Shown here in pieces: positions 49,321-63,675 of a DNA stretch of 64,000 nt. Source of the stretch: Beaufortia kweichowensis (lineage: Eukaryota; Chordata; Actinopteri; Cypriniformes; Gastromyzontidae); the NCBI GenBank assembly GCA_019155185.1, contig CM032815.1, positions 10,868,001 to 10,932,000 on the forward strand. The letters run 5' to 3'. The notes under the pieces were generated by a model. It was not told the origin of the DNA, did not search any database, and saw only the letters and a list, made by a program, of their open reading frames with translations. How positions within the stretch are numbered: the first letter of the stretch is position 1; every line of letters begins with the position of its first letter. The position numbers and the translations under genes are program-made.

Positions 49321-52300
49321 ATGCAGTCGCCTGCAGAGACTGTGGAGAATGCCTCCATCCTGTCCGGTGGATCGGCACAGGACGGCCATCGTCTCTGGAT
49401 CGGCAACATTGACCCCAAAATCACAGAGTAAGTCTTTTCCTCCGTTATAAACCCTAGGCCGGGCTCAAACTGCACTGCCTTCCAGGCAGACCCGTGGACC
49501 TGCCTGAATGATTGATTAGCTGTATGTGTCTTTGTGCTGGAGAATGAGCAGATGACGACAACGCGTGTTAAAGAGAGCCACTCAGCCATGGAGACCTGTT
49601 TTGCTGAGGGGCTGCCATCATTTCTCATTCACCTGGCGTGTTTACTCTGTGAACCTGTAGCGGCTGCTCAAGGTGGAGAGGGGGGCGGGTGTTTGACACC
49701 GAAGGGAAGCGAGAGAGAAACAGCACACGTTACTGGAGCGCCCTGGAAAATGTACGGCTTGCCTGGGCTGGCGTCTAGACAGGCGTTTCCTTCCCACTCG
49801 CTCCTCTGTTTTTCTTTAAATAACCTGCTTGAATGAAACCAGCCGCGATGCCCATAGGCTGTTGATTGGGAAGATTAATTAGTTCACATGCTGGGAGTGT
49901 TTGTAGTAGCAAGTTCCACATCAAGTCTTGCAGATCTTGCACACACACACAGTCCTGCTATGTGAGGTCAAAGTCACCCAAAGGTAGTTTTTTTAGGGTT
50001 TCCAAATAAGTGTATAATTGAGTTTTGCACTGTTGTTGTGTATGGATCATCAGAGATGAAGCAGAAGGTTTAAGGTATTGCCAGCCTGGTGATTGGGGAC
50101 AGTGGTCACATGGTCACTTGTTATTTGAAACCCAAACTAGATAAGAGTTGCATATCTCTCCACATTTACTTGCACATCACTTTTTGAATTACATCCATAT
50201 TTTATTCCATTTTAATAATTTTGTACAGGAACTTAATCATTACTTACTTTTACAATGACTAATAGTGCTTATGATAGATTATGTGTTTTTGCATAATGTT
50301 AAGTAAAATTTTTATTACAGAAAACATAATATACTAAGCTATGATTCTTGAATAATACTATTATTGTATCATTATGCAATAATCATGATAATCAAATAGT
50401 ACGACTACAAAACGGCATAAAAATAATAATTTATTTATTTAATTATATCAATGTTTAGCTAAATTTAAATGTATATATATTAATATATATATAGGCTATA
50501 TTTAAATATAAATGTAAAAAAAAACCCATACACATTTTAATACATTTTTAAATATGTATATATTCTTATATAATATGAATATATTCTTTTCTAAATGTAT
50601 AGAATTGTATATAATAATTATAATTGTATTCTCGCCGTATTAAAGTATGCTGCTGAGAATGTGTGCTTAGTAGTCATGAAAAGAAATAAATGTAAAAACA
50701 TTTTCTGGCATCTGTGTACTAACAAACAATTACCATCTGTCATTCTGATATACATGAGCAATATAACATAATTTTTGGAAATATTTTTTTTTTGTTGATA
50801 TATCTGCCACCTAAACAGGTTTGAGGACCACTAGTCCTTTGGTTTGAGTGACATCATCGATCATTGATGCTAGGTGTTAAAGATGATGTCTGGATGATGA
50901 TTCTTCAGTTTTTTTGTCTGATGAGAATATCTGTCATTATTTACAAAAGGACAAAAGCTCCTCCCCACCTGACACAATGCACGATTTTTTGACACGAACA
51001 CACAAAGGGTTGCGGAGCTGGTTTCCCACAGTAAACGTCTGTGGCCGACCCAGCCTGTTCACACAAAAAGGGGTTGCTGTCGTAATAACAGGCTGACATA
51101 TTGACCTGTCTGTCCTCCACTGGGGCCTATTTAGGGCCGGTGATGGATCTACCATGTGCCGCAGGTTGTTTGTGATTTCTGCGCCTGGGGCTCTGCTTTG
51201 CATTGTCCGTTACGCGGTTGGCAGGGGGGAACATAGAGCAGGAACAAAGAGCTGGCCTTATACCACACGCTCTGAAATAGACACGTGTCAGTTGATATGT
51301 TTTTGTGAGCTACAAATCTGTAAGATTTTTCTGATTATGGAGTCGTCCCGTTCTGCAAAATATTTCTCAAAGGAACATGAAAGATAAGAGTGAGTCATAT
51401 CATTACTGTATATATAATGTACTTGTAGTAGAACTGGATCAAAGTAGTGATGGCATAGAAAGGTTTCCTTGAATGCACTGTGGTTAGTTAAATCAGATTA
51501 TCTGAAAACCAATGTAAGTTTTTCTTCACGATAACAACCTTGGCCCAAGCTGCTGACGTGACATGCTTGGCTCATGACTACACTTTTGCAAAATACTCCA
51601 AGCCAAAGAGTTCGCTCTCTCCCTGGACGGACCCCTACTTCCTCCCCACGGCACATTTTATGGCCCTCTGGGGGAGTGCATTGTGGTCTGAAAAAATCTA
51701 CAGGTTGTCCATTTGAATCGGCACACTATCGATTCGTCAATCTGCGGCAAGCCAGGAAGATCCCGTGGCCCGGACTTCAGAGGGTGGAGCCTGGGAAAGT
51801 GCGAAATTCTACATGGAGCAAAGCTCCAGGGAGAGGAGGGGAAAACATTAGCCAGGACCCCCAGTTCTGTCCAAGCTTCTACCTTTCCAGATTTAAAAAT
51901 ATCTCAAAGAGTCTCCAAACAATATAGACGTTTCAGGCATCTCCTAAGATCACTGTATGAAGCTACTCCCAGCCCACATGTCATACTGGAAGAACAGTAA
52001 TATACAAAAAGTGTGTTGTTGTTTATCTAATGTGTGATATACAGCATCACTATCCTGACAATCAATTCAGAGTCTCATCCAATTCATAAATGCATAAAAA
52101 TGATGTCATGACATTGCATGGCTTGTGATTGGCTAATAGCACTACAAGAACTTTGACAGTCCCAAGCTTTTGTTGAGCAACTGTTTTGATGAGCACATAT
52201 TACATTTACATTCATGCATTTTGCATAAGTGACATATTTGTTACTAGTCAAAACCAAGCAAACCTTGACTTCTTGCATCCTAAACCGCTCTACTGAATTA

Positions 52301-55300
52301 TTGTTATTTTGTTTTAAACATGCCCACAATCTTTCCCCCCACACTTTTCTGCAAGAATTATGGGCAGTGATGTCAACACATGGCAAAGATACAACCATAG
52401 AGCTTTCAAATGTGGTTTGCTGAATAACACATTAATCTTCGAGTCTGAGACGCAATTGAGTCACCTGAAACATTAACGGCATGGATGACGTACAGGTGAA
52501 CATGCAGAAGCAGGGATTTTTGGCACATGGAGAGAAAACGCTATCTTGCATATAGACTGTATGCTAGACTGCCTTTGAATAACGTGGACACGGATGTTTG
52601 AATAATCCTGTTCCTGGTTATACAGCTCTTTCTGTGTTTGGGTTGCACAGGTTCAGCATAATCAGAGCTTCTGTTTTTTAGAAAAGCAAATACTTGTTGT
52701 TTTTTATATGAGTGCTCTTAGTTCAATCAAATAATTGACCAGTAGCAGATTCTTTCTTTTTTGCAGAGGTGTAGAGGTTAAAGGTATCATGACATCTTTT
52801 TAAGCATCTTATTTTTCATTGCATCTAATTTTATTGCAATTTTCATGTCCCTATATCAAAGGAAAGTGTCAAAAAAAATTTTTTTGTTGCTGCTCCCTGT
52901 AATAGTAAGGGATTGATGGGTGATCTGTGTTGAATTCTCATTCTCCTATTGGCTAGCAGGGCATTGAAGCTGCACTCGGTTGTAATTGTTTGTCTTAAAT
53001 TAAACCCTTGTGGGAATTTCGGCTTCCGTTGTTTCATATCCTTATTGTCCCCCTGCTGTATCCTTTGTATTGTTTTGATAAAAGATTTACAACAGCTAAA
53101 AAGGTGTAAAGAGGTCTGTCATTTTGATCAAGACATGTTTGCAAAGAATTATGATATCATGTTATGCATTATTCCCTTGTGGCTTTTATAATGGCTATTA
53201 ATCATTCTGGGTCTGTACATTACTGGTGTGCAGATGCTAAAGACAGCATCACTGTTAGTATTGCCTTGGGTTAGAGATTTGTATGTACACAGAGATGAAT
53301 GATGACATCAGCAACAATATGACTTACAATTGTAGACAAAAAAAATCACAGCTTTACAGACATATTAATGAACCACAGTAGGCAGCAAGCACCCAAATTT
53401 TCACATTTCAAAACATGTCGCTCTGTCTTCCTGCAGGTACCACCTTGTGAAGCTCCTTGAGAAGTTTGGAAAAGTAAAGCAGTTTGATTTTCTGTTCCAC
53501 AAATCGGGTCCTCTGGAGGGTCAGCCAAGAGGATACTGCTTCGTCAACTTCCACACCAAAGAGGTTCTGTGTTTTTTCCCCACAAACACCCACTGAGATT
53601 CACACTCCAAAATACACAAATCAATGAGGGTTTCACGTTTTCAAGCCTAAATGATAATATGCAGGTACATAAGACGGCTGATGGAGAGACAGTCTCGAAG
53701 AGAAAAGATCTCATTCATATCCTATATGAGCACTTGGAAAGCTAGTGATCCATCATCAGCCATTATTGTCCTCTCTCATTATGCCATATACATCCAGTAA
53801 GAGCTGAACGTACCAAGCAGACAGGTTTTAAATCCAGGAATCCTTCATACATGTAAAATAGGGTGTTAAAATGCTGCACACAAGTGAAAAAGCTTTTATA
53901 ATTAATTTACAGCATTATTATACTTATTTAATAAATGTTTATTTGCATGTGCTGCCAAATCTATAATATACCGTAATATTGTTTGATAATGTTGTGATAA
54001 ATTACTGTTGCTGTGATTGCGAAAAAATGAACATAAACATGCTGTTAATAGCGCATGTTACAGTAAATGTGCCTAGCAATCAAACAGCCACTTTTAAAGA
54101 CATTTTTGCACTAAATAAAATTAAAATTACTTCAAATTTACTGTGCAACACTGTAACTGAGAGTTACCTGGTTACATGGATTACTGGTGTTTAGACACAT
54201 GTGACTCTATACCATTGTATATGACTCTGTAAGATTGTAATAATCCTAAAATCTCAATAATAGTAGATAGTGTTGTGTTGTGTTCATTACAGGAGGCTGA
54301 ACGGGCCATTCAGCGACTGAATGGGAAGTTGGCGCTTTCTAAGAAGTTAGTAGTACGCTGGGCTCATGCACAGGTAAAGGTGGGTATCACATCAATATTT
54401 GTCTGTCTTGAGATCTGGTCTGAAGGTCTCTATTGTAGCTCTATGGGGTATTCGAGATTTAGTTTTAGTGTCCAGTGTAGGCACAGTGTGAGTAAAGGTT
54501 TTTTTAATGTTGCCAACCAACATTGACGCTAGCAATGCCACGGTCATGGGTTCGATCTCAGGGATTGCACATACTCATAAAAAAAGTATAGTATAATAGA
54601 TTGTAAGTCGCATTGGGTAAAAGCGTCTGGCAAATGCATAAATGTGTTGTGTTGGTGTTAAATTAGTTGATTAGTTGTATTGATGCCAGTAATTTGTCAT
54701 GAATGCATTCTATTTAGTTTGATTTAATTAAGTTTTTAATGAAGTCTTTTATTAGTAAATAAGTATTAGTAACAGATTGTGGAACAGTAGATGTTATTAC
54801 TTTATTGTGTGATATGTAAAACATTTTGGGGTGGAATTTCCTATTTTATCACAATATATACCATTACTGGTATATACATTTTTAAATACAATTAATTTGT
54901 CTTTTGAAGTCATTTTTAACTGTTTTTACATTATTTCAACTCATCAAATTAAGTAATCAAATAATTTTTATTAATATCAACTCGCCACTGGCCAAAATTT
55001 AATATAGTAAGTTGAAATGACTTGTAAAGCCAAGTTGATTATACTTAAAAATTAAAGGCAGCAATGAATTTTTTTACAGCCTCCCTCCTCATTTCTAGTA
55101 GCAGCGGTAATGGTTCAGTGCTGCAGATGGTATAACTACATTTAGAAATGGATCTCTTAGGCAGCCCTGCTCTTTAACAATAGGCAGCTGCCGCTGAGAG
55201 TGAGGAAATCCTGTATGGTTGAGAATCCCGCCCCTCCTGTGCACCCCCCGGCCCTCCCCGTCTGAAGGGAAAGGGACATCAGGCAGGGGTCAAGGTCAAC

Positions 55301-58300
55301 AGTGCAGAGTTGTTGACAACAAGTAGCAGCACACAGGTCTGGTTCCAGGTCCCCTCGACCACCCTCCACCCAACATTGTGCACGATTGTGTGTGAGGCTG
55401 GTGAGAATCTGTGTGGGTTGGTTTGGTCATCTCCTTGACAGCAGAACATGGATACACTTTGGGTATCGGTGTATTCTTCAGCAATCAGTCTCTCTAAAGT
55501 CTTTTACTTGCTCAGTGAAGCCGACTGATGTGTGCGTGTAGAAAATGGTTTGTCCTTAACGCACGGCCATATGGTTGTTTGGGTGGAGTGTAGCGATGTA
55601 AAGAAAATAAACACAAGGAAAATGTTGAACTCGGTATAGCCTAATGTAATGTAGAGGATGAGTGACGGGTTGTTGGAATGTTGCCGCATGGCTTTCCGTA
55701 TTTGAAGGAAATAAACAACAGATACAGTTTCACAATTGAGTTTAACGTTGACATCTAAATTCTTTCTATTTTTCTTTTCTTTTTAAATGTTCTTGTCTAG
55801 TTGTGTTGATTCTTTGGTGCCCTTTATTCTAAACAACAGCTTTTTCTTATTGTAAACGGTAATGTAACCAGGTCATTGCAGATTGAAAAAATATTTTTAA
55901 CCAATGATGTGATAAGGGGTTATAATTAAATTGCTTTGTCAGCTAAATTGTTGAATATGAATTGAGGTAGCAAACAGGTTACAGAATTGTTGTAAATGGG
56001 AATTTAAGCAAGTTTGAAATTCATAGAAATGTGTTTTTCATTACATGATGCATAATATATAATAATAATTATATAAATGTTTACAATTTAATTTATCGTT
56101 TATAATTATTAAATGTACTATTAATATAAAATGAAATAATTTTCCTCCATATAATGAATGTATATACACTATATTTAAAATCTTTATGTAAATGTTATAC
56201 GAACTATTTATTTACCTAAATGCTTTAAATTACCTTGAAGTCTTTATTTTCATACCAAGCAACACGAGTAAAGTTTGTGAAATGAAAACCATAAATAGAA
56301 AATGTAATCTGATCTTGTCTTTTTTTAGCTAGACTAATGAAATTCCTCTGTTGTGTAGCTGTTTAGTTTCTTTGACTTGCAGTTCAGTAAATTCCTCTTT
56401 CTGAAATGTAATTACAACTTCTTCTGTTGGACGCTCCAACTCATGAACTGAAAAGAGATCTTTGCTTGAATTATGGTCATAGCCCACTTTTCATGATCTA
56501 ATCACATCTTGGGTCATATTGTTTTATTCAAAGATTCTCAAGTTTTTTATTTGTTCAGTTATTCTTTTTCCATCATTGTAAGTACTGAGTATGTGCATTC
56601 ACCATTTTGAAAGCATTTTTTAATCATTTTTTGTTTTTATTTCCCACAGGACCTCATAAAACACTTGGCTGTCACTGTGCTGAAGGTCGTAAGGATTGTT
56701 TGATTGGCACTTTTGAGTTGAATTAATGTGCATGTCATGGCTGTGCAATCCAGCATTTCCCACAATGCAGTAGGGCAGGAATATGAGCGGTGGTGGTGGG
56801 AGAAAAGAAAATTGCATATGCATTTTAATCCATTCTTAATGGATTCTCCATTGACCTACTAAACGTCATATCTGAATTTTACAACCATATTTCATTTATA
56901 ATTACAAGGTGATTTTTTTTAACCTTTCAACAGGTTAAACAGCCAAATACAAATATACAACATAAGTAGAAAGGAAGAATAAGCTAAAACAAATTTAATT
57001 AATCAAGTCATCAGAGTTACTCATCATGAACTTTATATTTCAAGGGAGAGCGCTGTGACTTTTGCTCCTTTATTATTCACATAGGCTTCATTAAAGCATT
57101 GAAACTATTATAACAACAAAGATTTCATCCCTAATGAGCACCAATTGACTGCTTATATCCACAAACAATCTTTGCATGTGACCTTTTAAAACCTTTCCTG
57201 TGTTGACATATTTCTATCATTTTGTTACTTGCTATTTCAAGAACATTTGATTGAACAAAAAATCTGTGTAATTCAAGAAACCAAAAGCCACAAAATTCTC
57301 TTTAACTATGGATCTTTGTTTTTTGTCTATTTTGGTCTGTTTGCTTGTTTTCTTTTAGAGGTTTGAGCCGTTCAAAGGAGACAAGAATCTGCCTGCTAGT
57401 TTAGAGCCTTCATCCAGTGAAACAGACAAGCTGCCAACCACACTGAGGTTTGGGCCATTACTGATCTACGCTAGGACTCTCATCCTCTTTGTGTTCTTTC
57501 ATCTCTCCTTATTTCACTTTTAAATTCCCCACTGTGTTTCCCTCTCTCCTTTCTTTTTTCTCCGCTTATAAAGGGTTTATTTTTACACAGTGGGTGCACA
57601 TTTATGTCCCTGCATACAGGATGAATGTAACAATTAATGTGAGAATATTATTCTTATTCATGGTGTTATCAAATTATTAATAATATTATACATTATAATA
57701 AAATAACATATATTTTGTGATGCTAGCAGCGCCAGGATCACGGGTTCGATCCCAGGGATTGCACATACTCATAAAAAATGTATAGCATAATGCACTGTAA
57801 GTCACTTCGGATAAAAGCATCTGCCAAATACATAAAAATATATATTATAGAATATGTATTATTTTATTGTATCGTTTTATTAATCTAGGTTGTGTGTCAA
57901 TGAATTTTATAAAACTTTAAAAAAAATTTGAACACCGTTACCTTTCTGAAGGCAAGTATGTTTAATGTACTTTTTAATGTAGTTTATCAATTTATGTACT
58001 TTATCAAATTATTAAATACGCCCAATTCATATTGTCTCAGTCTCCCTGCTGAAATAAGATGTTTGTGTTTAAACTGTTGATTAGTGATCAGAAGTTGGTA
58101 GTTAATACTTTTCTCTTTTTACTCTTTCTGCTGTTTAAAGTATTAATGCAAAGATACGAGCCATTGAAGCCAAGCTGCAGATGATGGAAGAGAACCCAGA
58201 TGACTATTCCGGACCCTCAGCATACGTCTACAACAAACCCCCCGAAAAGAAGGACAAGAGGTCCCAGCCCTACCACAGGCAGTTCCGCAAATTCAGGAGA

Positions 58301-58303
58301 TGA
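49321..58303 (+). CDS. rbm18: RNA-binding protein 18
   Basis: Five coding exons: 49,321-49,427, 53,437-53,563, 54,293-54,379, 57,359-57,447 and 58,141-58,303, giving 190 residues, the same length as human RBM18. A noncoding exon ends at 48,276 and joins acceptor TTTCTCAG at 49,313. One RRM is visible, with RNP2 LWIGNI (residues 25-30) and RNP1 RGYCFVNF (67-74). KLALSKKLVVRWAHAQVK follows as in the human protein. The C-terminal part has a short helix AKIRAIEAKLQMMEENPDD and a basic end RKFRR. The family is conserved in vertebrates, but its precise RNA targets are not established to my knowledge. Exon 3 (54,293-54,379) has tandem donors 6 nt apart, of which the downstream one keeps the conserved VK. 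Confidence 0.96.
54528..54650 (+). mobile_element. tRNA-derived SINE, 5' truncated
   Basis: CATGGGTTCGATCTCAGGG holds the B box, followed by GTAAGTCGCATTGGGTAAAA and GCGTCTGGCAAATGCATAAA, the common fish SINE tail. The A box is missing. It lies in rbm18 intron 3 of the coding part. Confidence 0.75.
57719..57840 (+). mobile_element. tRNA-derived SINE, 5' truncated
   Basis: CACGGGTTCGATCCCAGGG and GTAAGTCACTTCGGATAAAA mark the same family as 54,528, in the last rbm18 intron. Confidence 0.75.
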
Positions 58304-58983
58304 CCTCTCCAAAGCAGACCAGCTGCGCTGAATGGACCAACACTGGTGTTCACATTATGGACAAAGATGTGTGGAGATAAACTGTTGTAATCTCTCAGCC
58401 AGTGTGAGACTGTTATGTATTATGACAAAACACAGTTTGTAGTCTTGTGCTGTTTCCAGACCAGTGAAAGAATCCTGTTACCGTGAATGACATTAACTCA
58501 CGTAAGCAGGATCCAGCAACAAATGTTCGGTGAAGTTTTACCTTTTATAAATATTGATGTTAGTAATTTCGTTTTTTCAGGAGTTAATAACTTTTAGATC
58601 TTTCTGAATTTTCAAACACCCGTCTCTTGACATTCTCCAGAATGCAGCTCCTGTTGTTTGTGTTTATTGTTTTTGTATTTAACTGTCCCATGTGGTTTCA
58701 TGCTGTGCTGCTGGCAGAAATGTTGTTTGTTGTGTGTGAGTAAAAAAATAATATGATTCGAATTCGACATACTAGAAGGATTTTTACCTTTGTTTCTATA
58801 AATATATAAAGAAAGCACATAAATATGCTGAATGCAGCTACATGATGCTGTACATTTCTTTAGCTGTTATGTCTAAAGTGAAAAGGGCTTATATCAGGTC
58901 TGCACAAGGTATCACAACAGTGAGTTTGGATGAAATCTAAATATCCTGGTATTTTGATAAATTTGGCTGATGCCATGTTATGA

Positions 58984-58989
58984 AATAAA
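58984..58989 (+). terminator. rbm18: Polyadenylation signal of rbm18
   Basis: AATAAA lies about 680 nt past the stop codon, a plausible 3' UTR end. No earlier canonical AATAAA was noticed in the 3' UTR. Confidence 0.55.
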
Positions 58990-59009
58990 TCAAATATTCC
59001 TCAAATAAG

Positions 59010-60600
59010 ATGTTCAAATGTTTGTGTTGAATTTTGTATTTGTGTATTTAAAAACAGTTTTTTCCACCTTTTCATTGTCTTTTGATAGCTTAATTTTACA
59101 TGAGAATACTGTAGCTACATTATATCTGTTATGGGCTGCATTTAAATATTTCAATAGACCCTTAAATAACCTGAAATAACGAAACTGCTTAGGTTTTAAA
59201 TTTGAATTGTCCTTCGTCGAAGTGAATTTGTTCCTCTTCCCAATCGACCTGCTTATTTTGTTGCATTTACTTGCAATGCCTTAATTTTTTTACATTACTA
59301 TTCCTATAGGAACATGTCTAATTATGATTCTATATCAAACATTTATTATCACAGACCGTTCAAATTCCATTGAAATAATATTAGTACCATTATATATAAC
59401 TGGTCTCCCCATCAGATATCTTCTGGACTACGATACTATATTAGCACATTAATACTTACAGGAGGAAAAAGGCGACTGTTACTTTACCTGAATATCAGAT
59501 GGAACTGTTTTTTCCTCCGTTTCTCCCTTACATAATAACATCATGCTGCTTACGGACTTTCTCTTCGCTTTTTCTTTCTCTCATGACCATTGAAAACCTG
59601 TTCAAATTAAAGACTAGACATACAGTTGGCAATATAAGTATTCACTTATTTGCACAAATATAAATAAATATATATAATGGCTTATGTATTTATAGATTTT
59701 GACAATGCATTTCACACCGGTATTGCTTGACAAGTTTGATCTCTTTACAAATAAAATAATTGTGAAATACATAAAATGATAATAATTTGTTCTGGACATT
59801 TTGTTGCATTACGCACATCGTGACACATCGTTGATGATTAATTATAGACTAAATTTATTTAATAATCATTGTCAAAATAAACAACGCAAACAAATGGCGT
59901 ATCGTTACAAAATACAAAATCTTAAAGAGTAATACAAACGAAATATATGAAACACAAAAACCAACCTGACGCTCAAAAGATATATATAATAAAACATACA
60001 AATGATACTAACAAGCTATTGTGTTATTACGTATAAATTAATAAGTGATATATATATATAGATCTAACTTATCTGGAAGATCCTGCATGTTACATTCTTC
60101 ATGTGTCAATTTTACCTTAAATGAGAAATGCAATACTAAGCATATTTTTGTGCAAAATAGCATATAAATGCTAAAAATACACGAAATTGCGGTATAGAAA
60201 ATACAAACCTAAAATTATTTTTGCTCTATAATTTGTCAAAACAAATTAAAAAGCATTACGCAAGATCTCTGCATCACAGAATTTCGATACACAAGACAAC
60301 ATTCTCACAAACTCCCCTGTGCAGATCTCTTCCCTCCCCTCTGATCTGCAAACTTTCAGAAGGTAGGCTGTGCTCCGACTGCCTATGAGGAGAGCAGGAG
60401 CAAAACCTGCCAGCCCCTTAATTTTCTCCACTTCCTGTACTCAAACTGCATCCCAAAAGAGGGGAAAAGTCGTAGGAAATATCCTGCAAACAGTTCTAAA
60501 TAAGGCGTCGAGACGAACCGCCTGCGCTCGGCCGCATCTGGTCCGGTTTTCTCACATATTACGAATGCGAAGGTTTCTTCTGCATCTCGCAGAGATTTGA
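59010..60600. other. Intergenic stretch and lhx6 upstream region
   Basis: From 59,010 to 60,250 the DNA is AT-rich and shows nothing supportable. From about 60,300 the composition becomes less AT-rich toward the first lhx6 exon. The lhx6 start site is not determined. Confidence 0.4.
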
Positions 60601-60779
60601 ACAGTACTGGCGTTATTGATTTTATTGACTGATCGAAGGGAAAAGGCGAACTTGGTTGATGTTAGACCGAAATTGACCGCGCATCAGCGGCCAGTGCGCA
60701 TGGAATAAAGCTTTTGGGGATACGTATAGACTTACGTGTTAACTTTGACAAAACCTGCCGGGCTTTTGAGGGCTTTTTC

Positions 60780-63675
60780 ATGTATTGGAAAAATGAGGTT
60801 TTGGCCCCTCTATCAGAGGGAAATCAATTTCTATCCGAAGGAATTCCCACAAAACAGGTAAGACATTTAATGTCCTTCTTTCAAGTGTGCGTCGTGACAA
60901 TATGTTTGTTATCATGCAAAAAAAAAAAAACTAGTTTGCACAAATAAAGTAGCCCGATTTTCCTCCAGGGCTTTGTGACAATGCCAACATGTTGCTCGGT
61001 GTGAAATCTCGTCGCCAGCGTCCTCTCTTTATCATCTCCCGGAGCCTGTAACATCTTCACCTTAAAGTGATGTCATGAGAATCAGGATCTATTATGAATA
61101 GTGTGATTTGCGGTCCATCCTCTTCACATGCCAACTCCGCAGAGGAAAAATTAGATTTTAATTACTGCCATTAAAAATCAAATTTGCAATTCTTTGGGTG
61201 GCCCGTTGCTTTCTCTGATTGGCAGTTGAAATTGACACTCTGGGGTCCTCTTATCGCGAGCATTTCAAGCTATTTGTAATTGCAGGTAGTTTATTTTTTT
61301 CTGCTCCCTGGATTGCGTGGAAATACGATTATGGAAAGAGGCACGGGTTAAGTGTGGGGAAAAAATCAATCCAAATTGAAATCGCTTCATTAAAACAGGG
61401 GGTTTTTGTTGCGAGGCTCTCAATGCACAGTTAAATGCGCTTTTTATTGTTTTTGGGCACATATATAGAGCAGGGAACGATGTGTCGGGGAGATGACTGA
61501 GATGGAGCCCCGTGGCTTGACTGTGGCTTCTGTTTTCTAGGTGATCTCGCCAGATTCACAGAGTACACCGGGAGCATCACGCTGCGTGGACAGCCAACAC
61601 GGACACGCGATGGTGAGTGTTTCTCTCTTCTGTATAGTGGTATAGTTTGGGCCTGCAAAAACACAGTTTTGCATTACGGAGATCCTGGATTTGTACTAAT
61701 TCGGCAGACTGAAGTCACACAGCATTTATGAACTGACAACTCTCAAAAACGAAGCATTTAGAAATAATAATAAAAAACGAAAGATACTTTTATAAATGCT
61801 ACATGTAGCGCACAGACTTTGATATTTAAACGTCATTTTTCGTAGTCACACTCTGACGGAGAATCGCACAGATCTAATATGGAGAAAGACGACACGCGCT
61901 CTTCGCCCAGTCCGCCTTCAACTCCGTCCATCTGCTCGCCCACCTCCACCGCCTCCTCCGTGCCGTCCACCGGGAAGAACGTGTGCGCGAGCTGTGGGCT
62001 CGAGATACTGGACAGGTATCTGCTGAAGGTACGAAGGCCTGTGTGTATGTGTGTGTCGTCTCTCGTGACCAGTTTTGACGAGTGAACAGTGTTATATAAT
62101 GGTAATGTTTTAACCATAAGCCTGCCTTTCGTAAAACTTTTGCAAATAATATTATGCTGTTGAGTGATTTAGTATCTGGTCGAGTGTTGTAAAAGTCTTG
62201 TTTTTTACATTTATCGTTTAATGTGAATTGTTATAAATATTAAACGTTAGTTTTTGTTTAGGATGTGAGACTCCAAAACCCTTGATTGTTTAACTTGAGT
62301 AAACACAATTTCATCTCGATAACACGCTTTAAATGTCCTCATTTAGGACTGCAATGGTACAGTATAAACTGTACACTTAAGTCTGTCAGGTTTTGATTTT
62401 TAATTTTATTATTCTACAGTGTCATTAAAAGTCAAATTGCCTTTAACCAACTGAGAGGGTTAAAGCTTAAATGATAGTTTACAGTAACACATTAAATGAA
62501 TTTAAATGTACTTATTTTATGCGCGCATTATAGTGTTTCCTCTAGAAAAACATACACGTCAGTTTTAACAAAATATGATTTTAGACAAAAATAAAGATGA
62601 AATTATTTATTCTTTTGTTTGGAGTTTTCAACAAAAACGACTAATTCGCCTTTTGGCCCTATTTCATGTTTTGCAAAACTGTTAAGACAGTATGAGTGTC
62701 CTGTGCTCGCGCATGTGTTCGCGTGCTGCTTGTTTATCAGGAAGTGCGTGTGTTACGATCAGCAGCTCGCGATCCGTCTATGTTTTGCTTTTTGCGGAAA
62801 CTAATAAAACCATGCGTGTGAGTTTAGACCCTTTCACAATTCAGCCAGGATGAACAATTTCAGACTCTTTCCTTGTAGATTTGCTTTATTCTCAGATCCT
62901 TCGCCTGTGCCACGCATTTCATTTTTAACTTGGAAAAAATATGAATATAATTATTAATATTATCATAATAGTAATACATGTTTCAAAAATAGGAATTAAA
63001 TAAATAATATTATAGGCTCAACTAAAAAACTTTGCTGGTGTAAGATGAATGTGTGTCCAAAAAGCATTTAATGTGTTATTTAAAATCATAATATTAAAGA
63101 TTAAATGTATAATTATTTTATTCATTTTTGTTTAAGTTTATGAAATCATGAATATGATAAATATTTCCGCTTAAAATTAAACGATAATTATTCATTGAAA
63201 ATTATATTTCACAGCAAATCTTAAATTTGACCATAAATTACATTTTACAAATAAATTGTACACGCAAGTCTCAATTTTATTGTGACCTAACGCCTTTGAT
63301 GTTAGTGGTTTTGAGACAGTAACAACCTGTGTGCTCTTTTCATTTCAACCAATTTATTTTACTGCGTTTCTAAATTGCATTTTGGAAGAAAAAGCTAACG
63401 TTAAACGACAGATTTCACGAAATGTAAAAACAATAGGCTTACATTACATGAAGAGAATTAAGCGGAATTACAGATTTACAAGAATTTTTGTTTATTCTTA
63501 TTACTATTATTATTGTTTATTGTTGCTATTTTATTTCCTGTTGTTTTTTACAGGTTAATAATCTGATTTGGCACGTGAGATGTCTGGAGTGTTCAGTTTG
63601 CAGAACTTCACTACGTCAGCACAGCAGCTGCTACATTAAAAACAAGGAAATCTTCTGTAAAATGGATTATTTCAG
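60780..63675 (+). CDS. lhx6: LIM-homeobox transcription factor Lhx6 (5' part)
   Basis: Four coding exons: 60,780-60,857, 61,541-61,612, 61,846-62,028 and 63,554-63,675, giving the first 151 residues before the window ends. The start MYWKNE and the spacing of the following APLSEG resemble the MYWK isoform of human LHX6. After a Ser/Pro/Thr-rich linker, the first LIM zinc-binding domain is complete: C98-x2-C101, H118-x2-C121, C124-x2-C127 and C146-x2-D149. CGLEILDRYLLKVNNLIWH and RTSLR fit LHX6 rather than LHX8 (which has VDKYLLKVNDLCWH). The second LIM domain and homeodomain lie beyond the window. The family controls forebrain interneuron and craniofacial development. The last visible exon ends at GTAGGG, with a stronger GTAAGT 5 nt downstream. 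Confidence 0.95.

Noticed and set aside
48938..49450. 170-residue plus-strand ORF across rbm18 exon 2
   Set aside because: It reads through a SINE and then exon 2 in the wrong frame; the true frame starts at 49,321.
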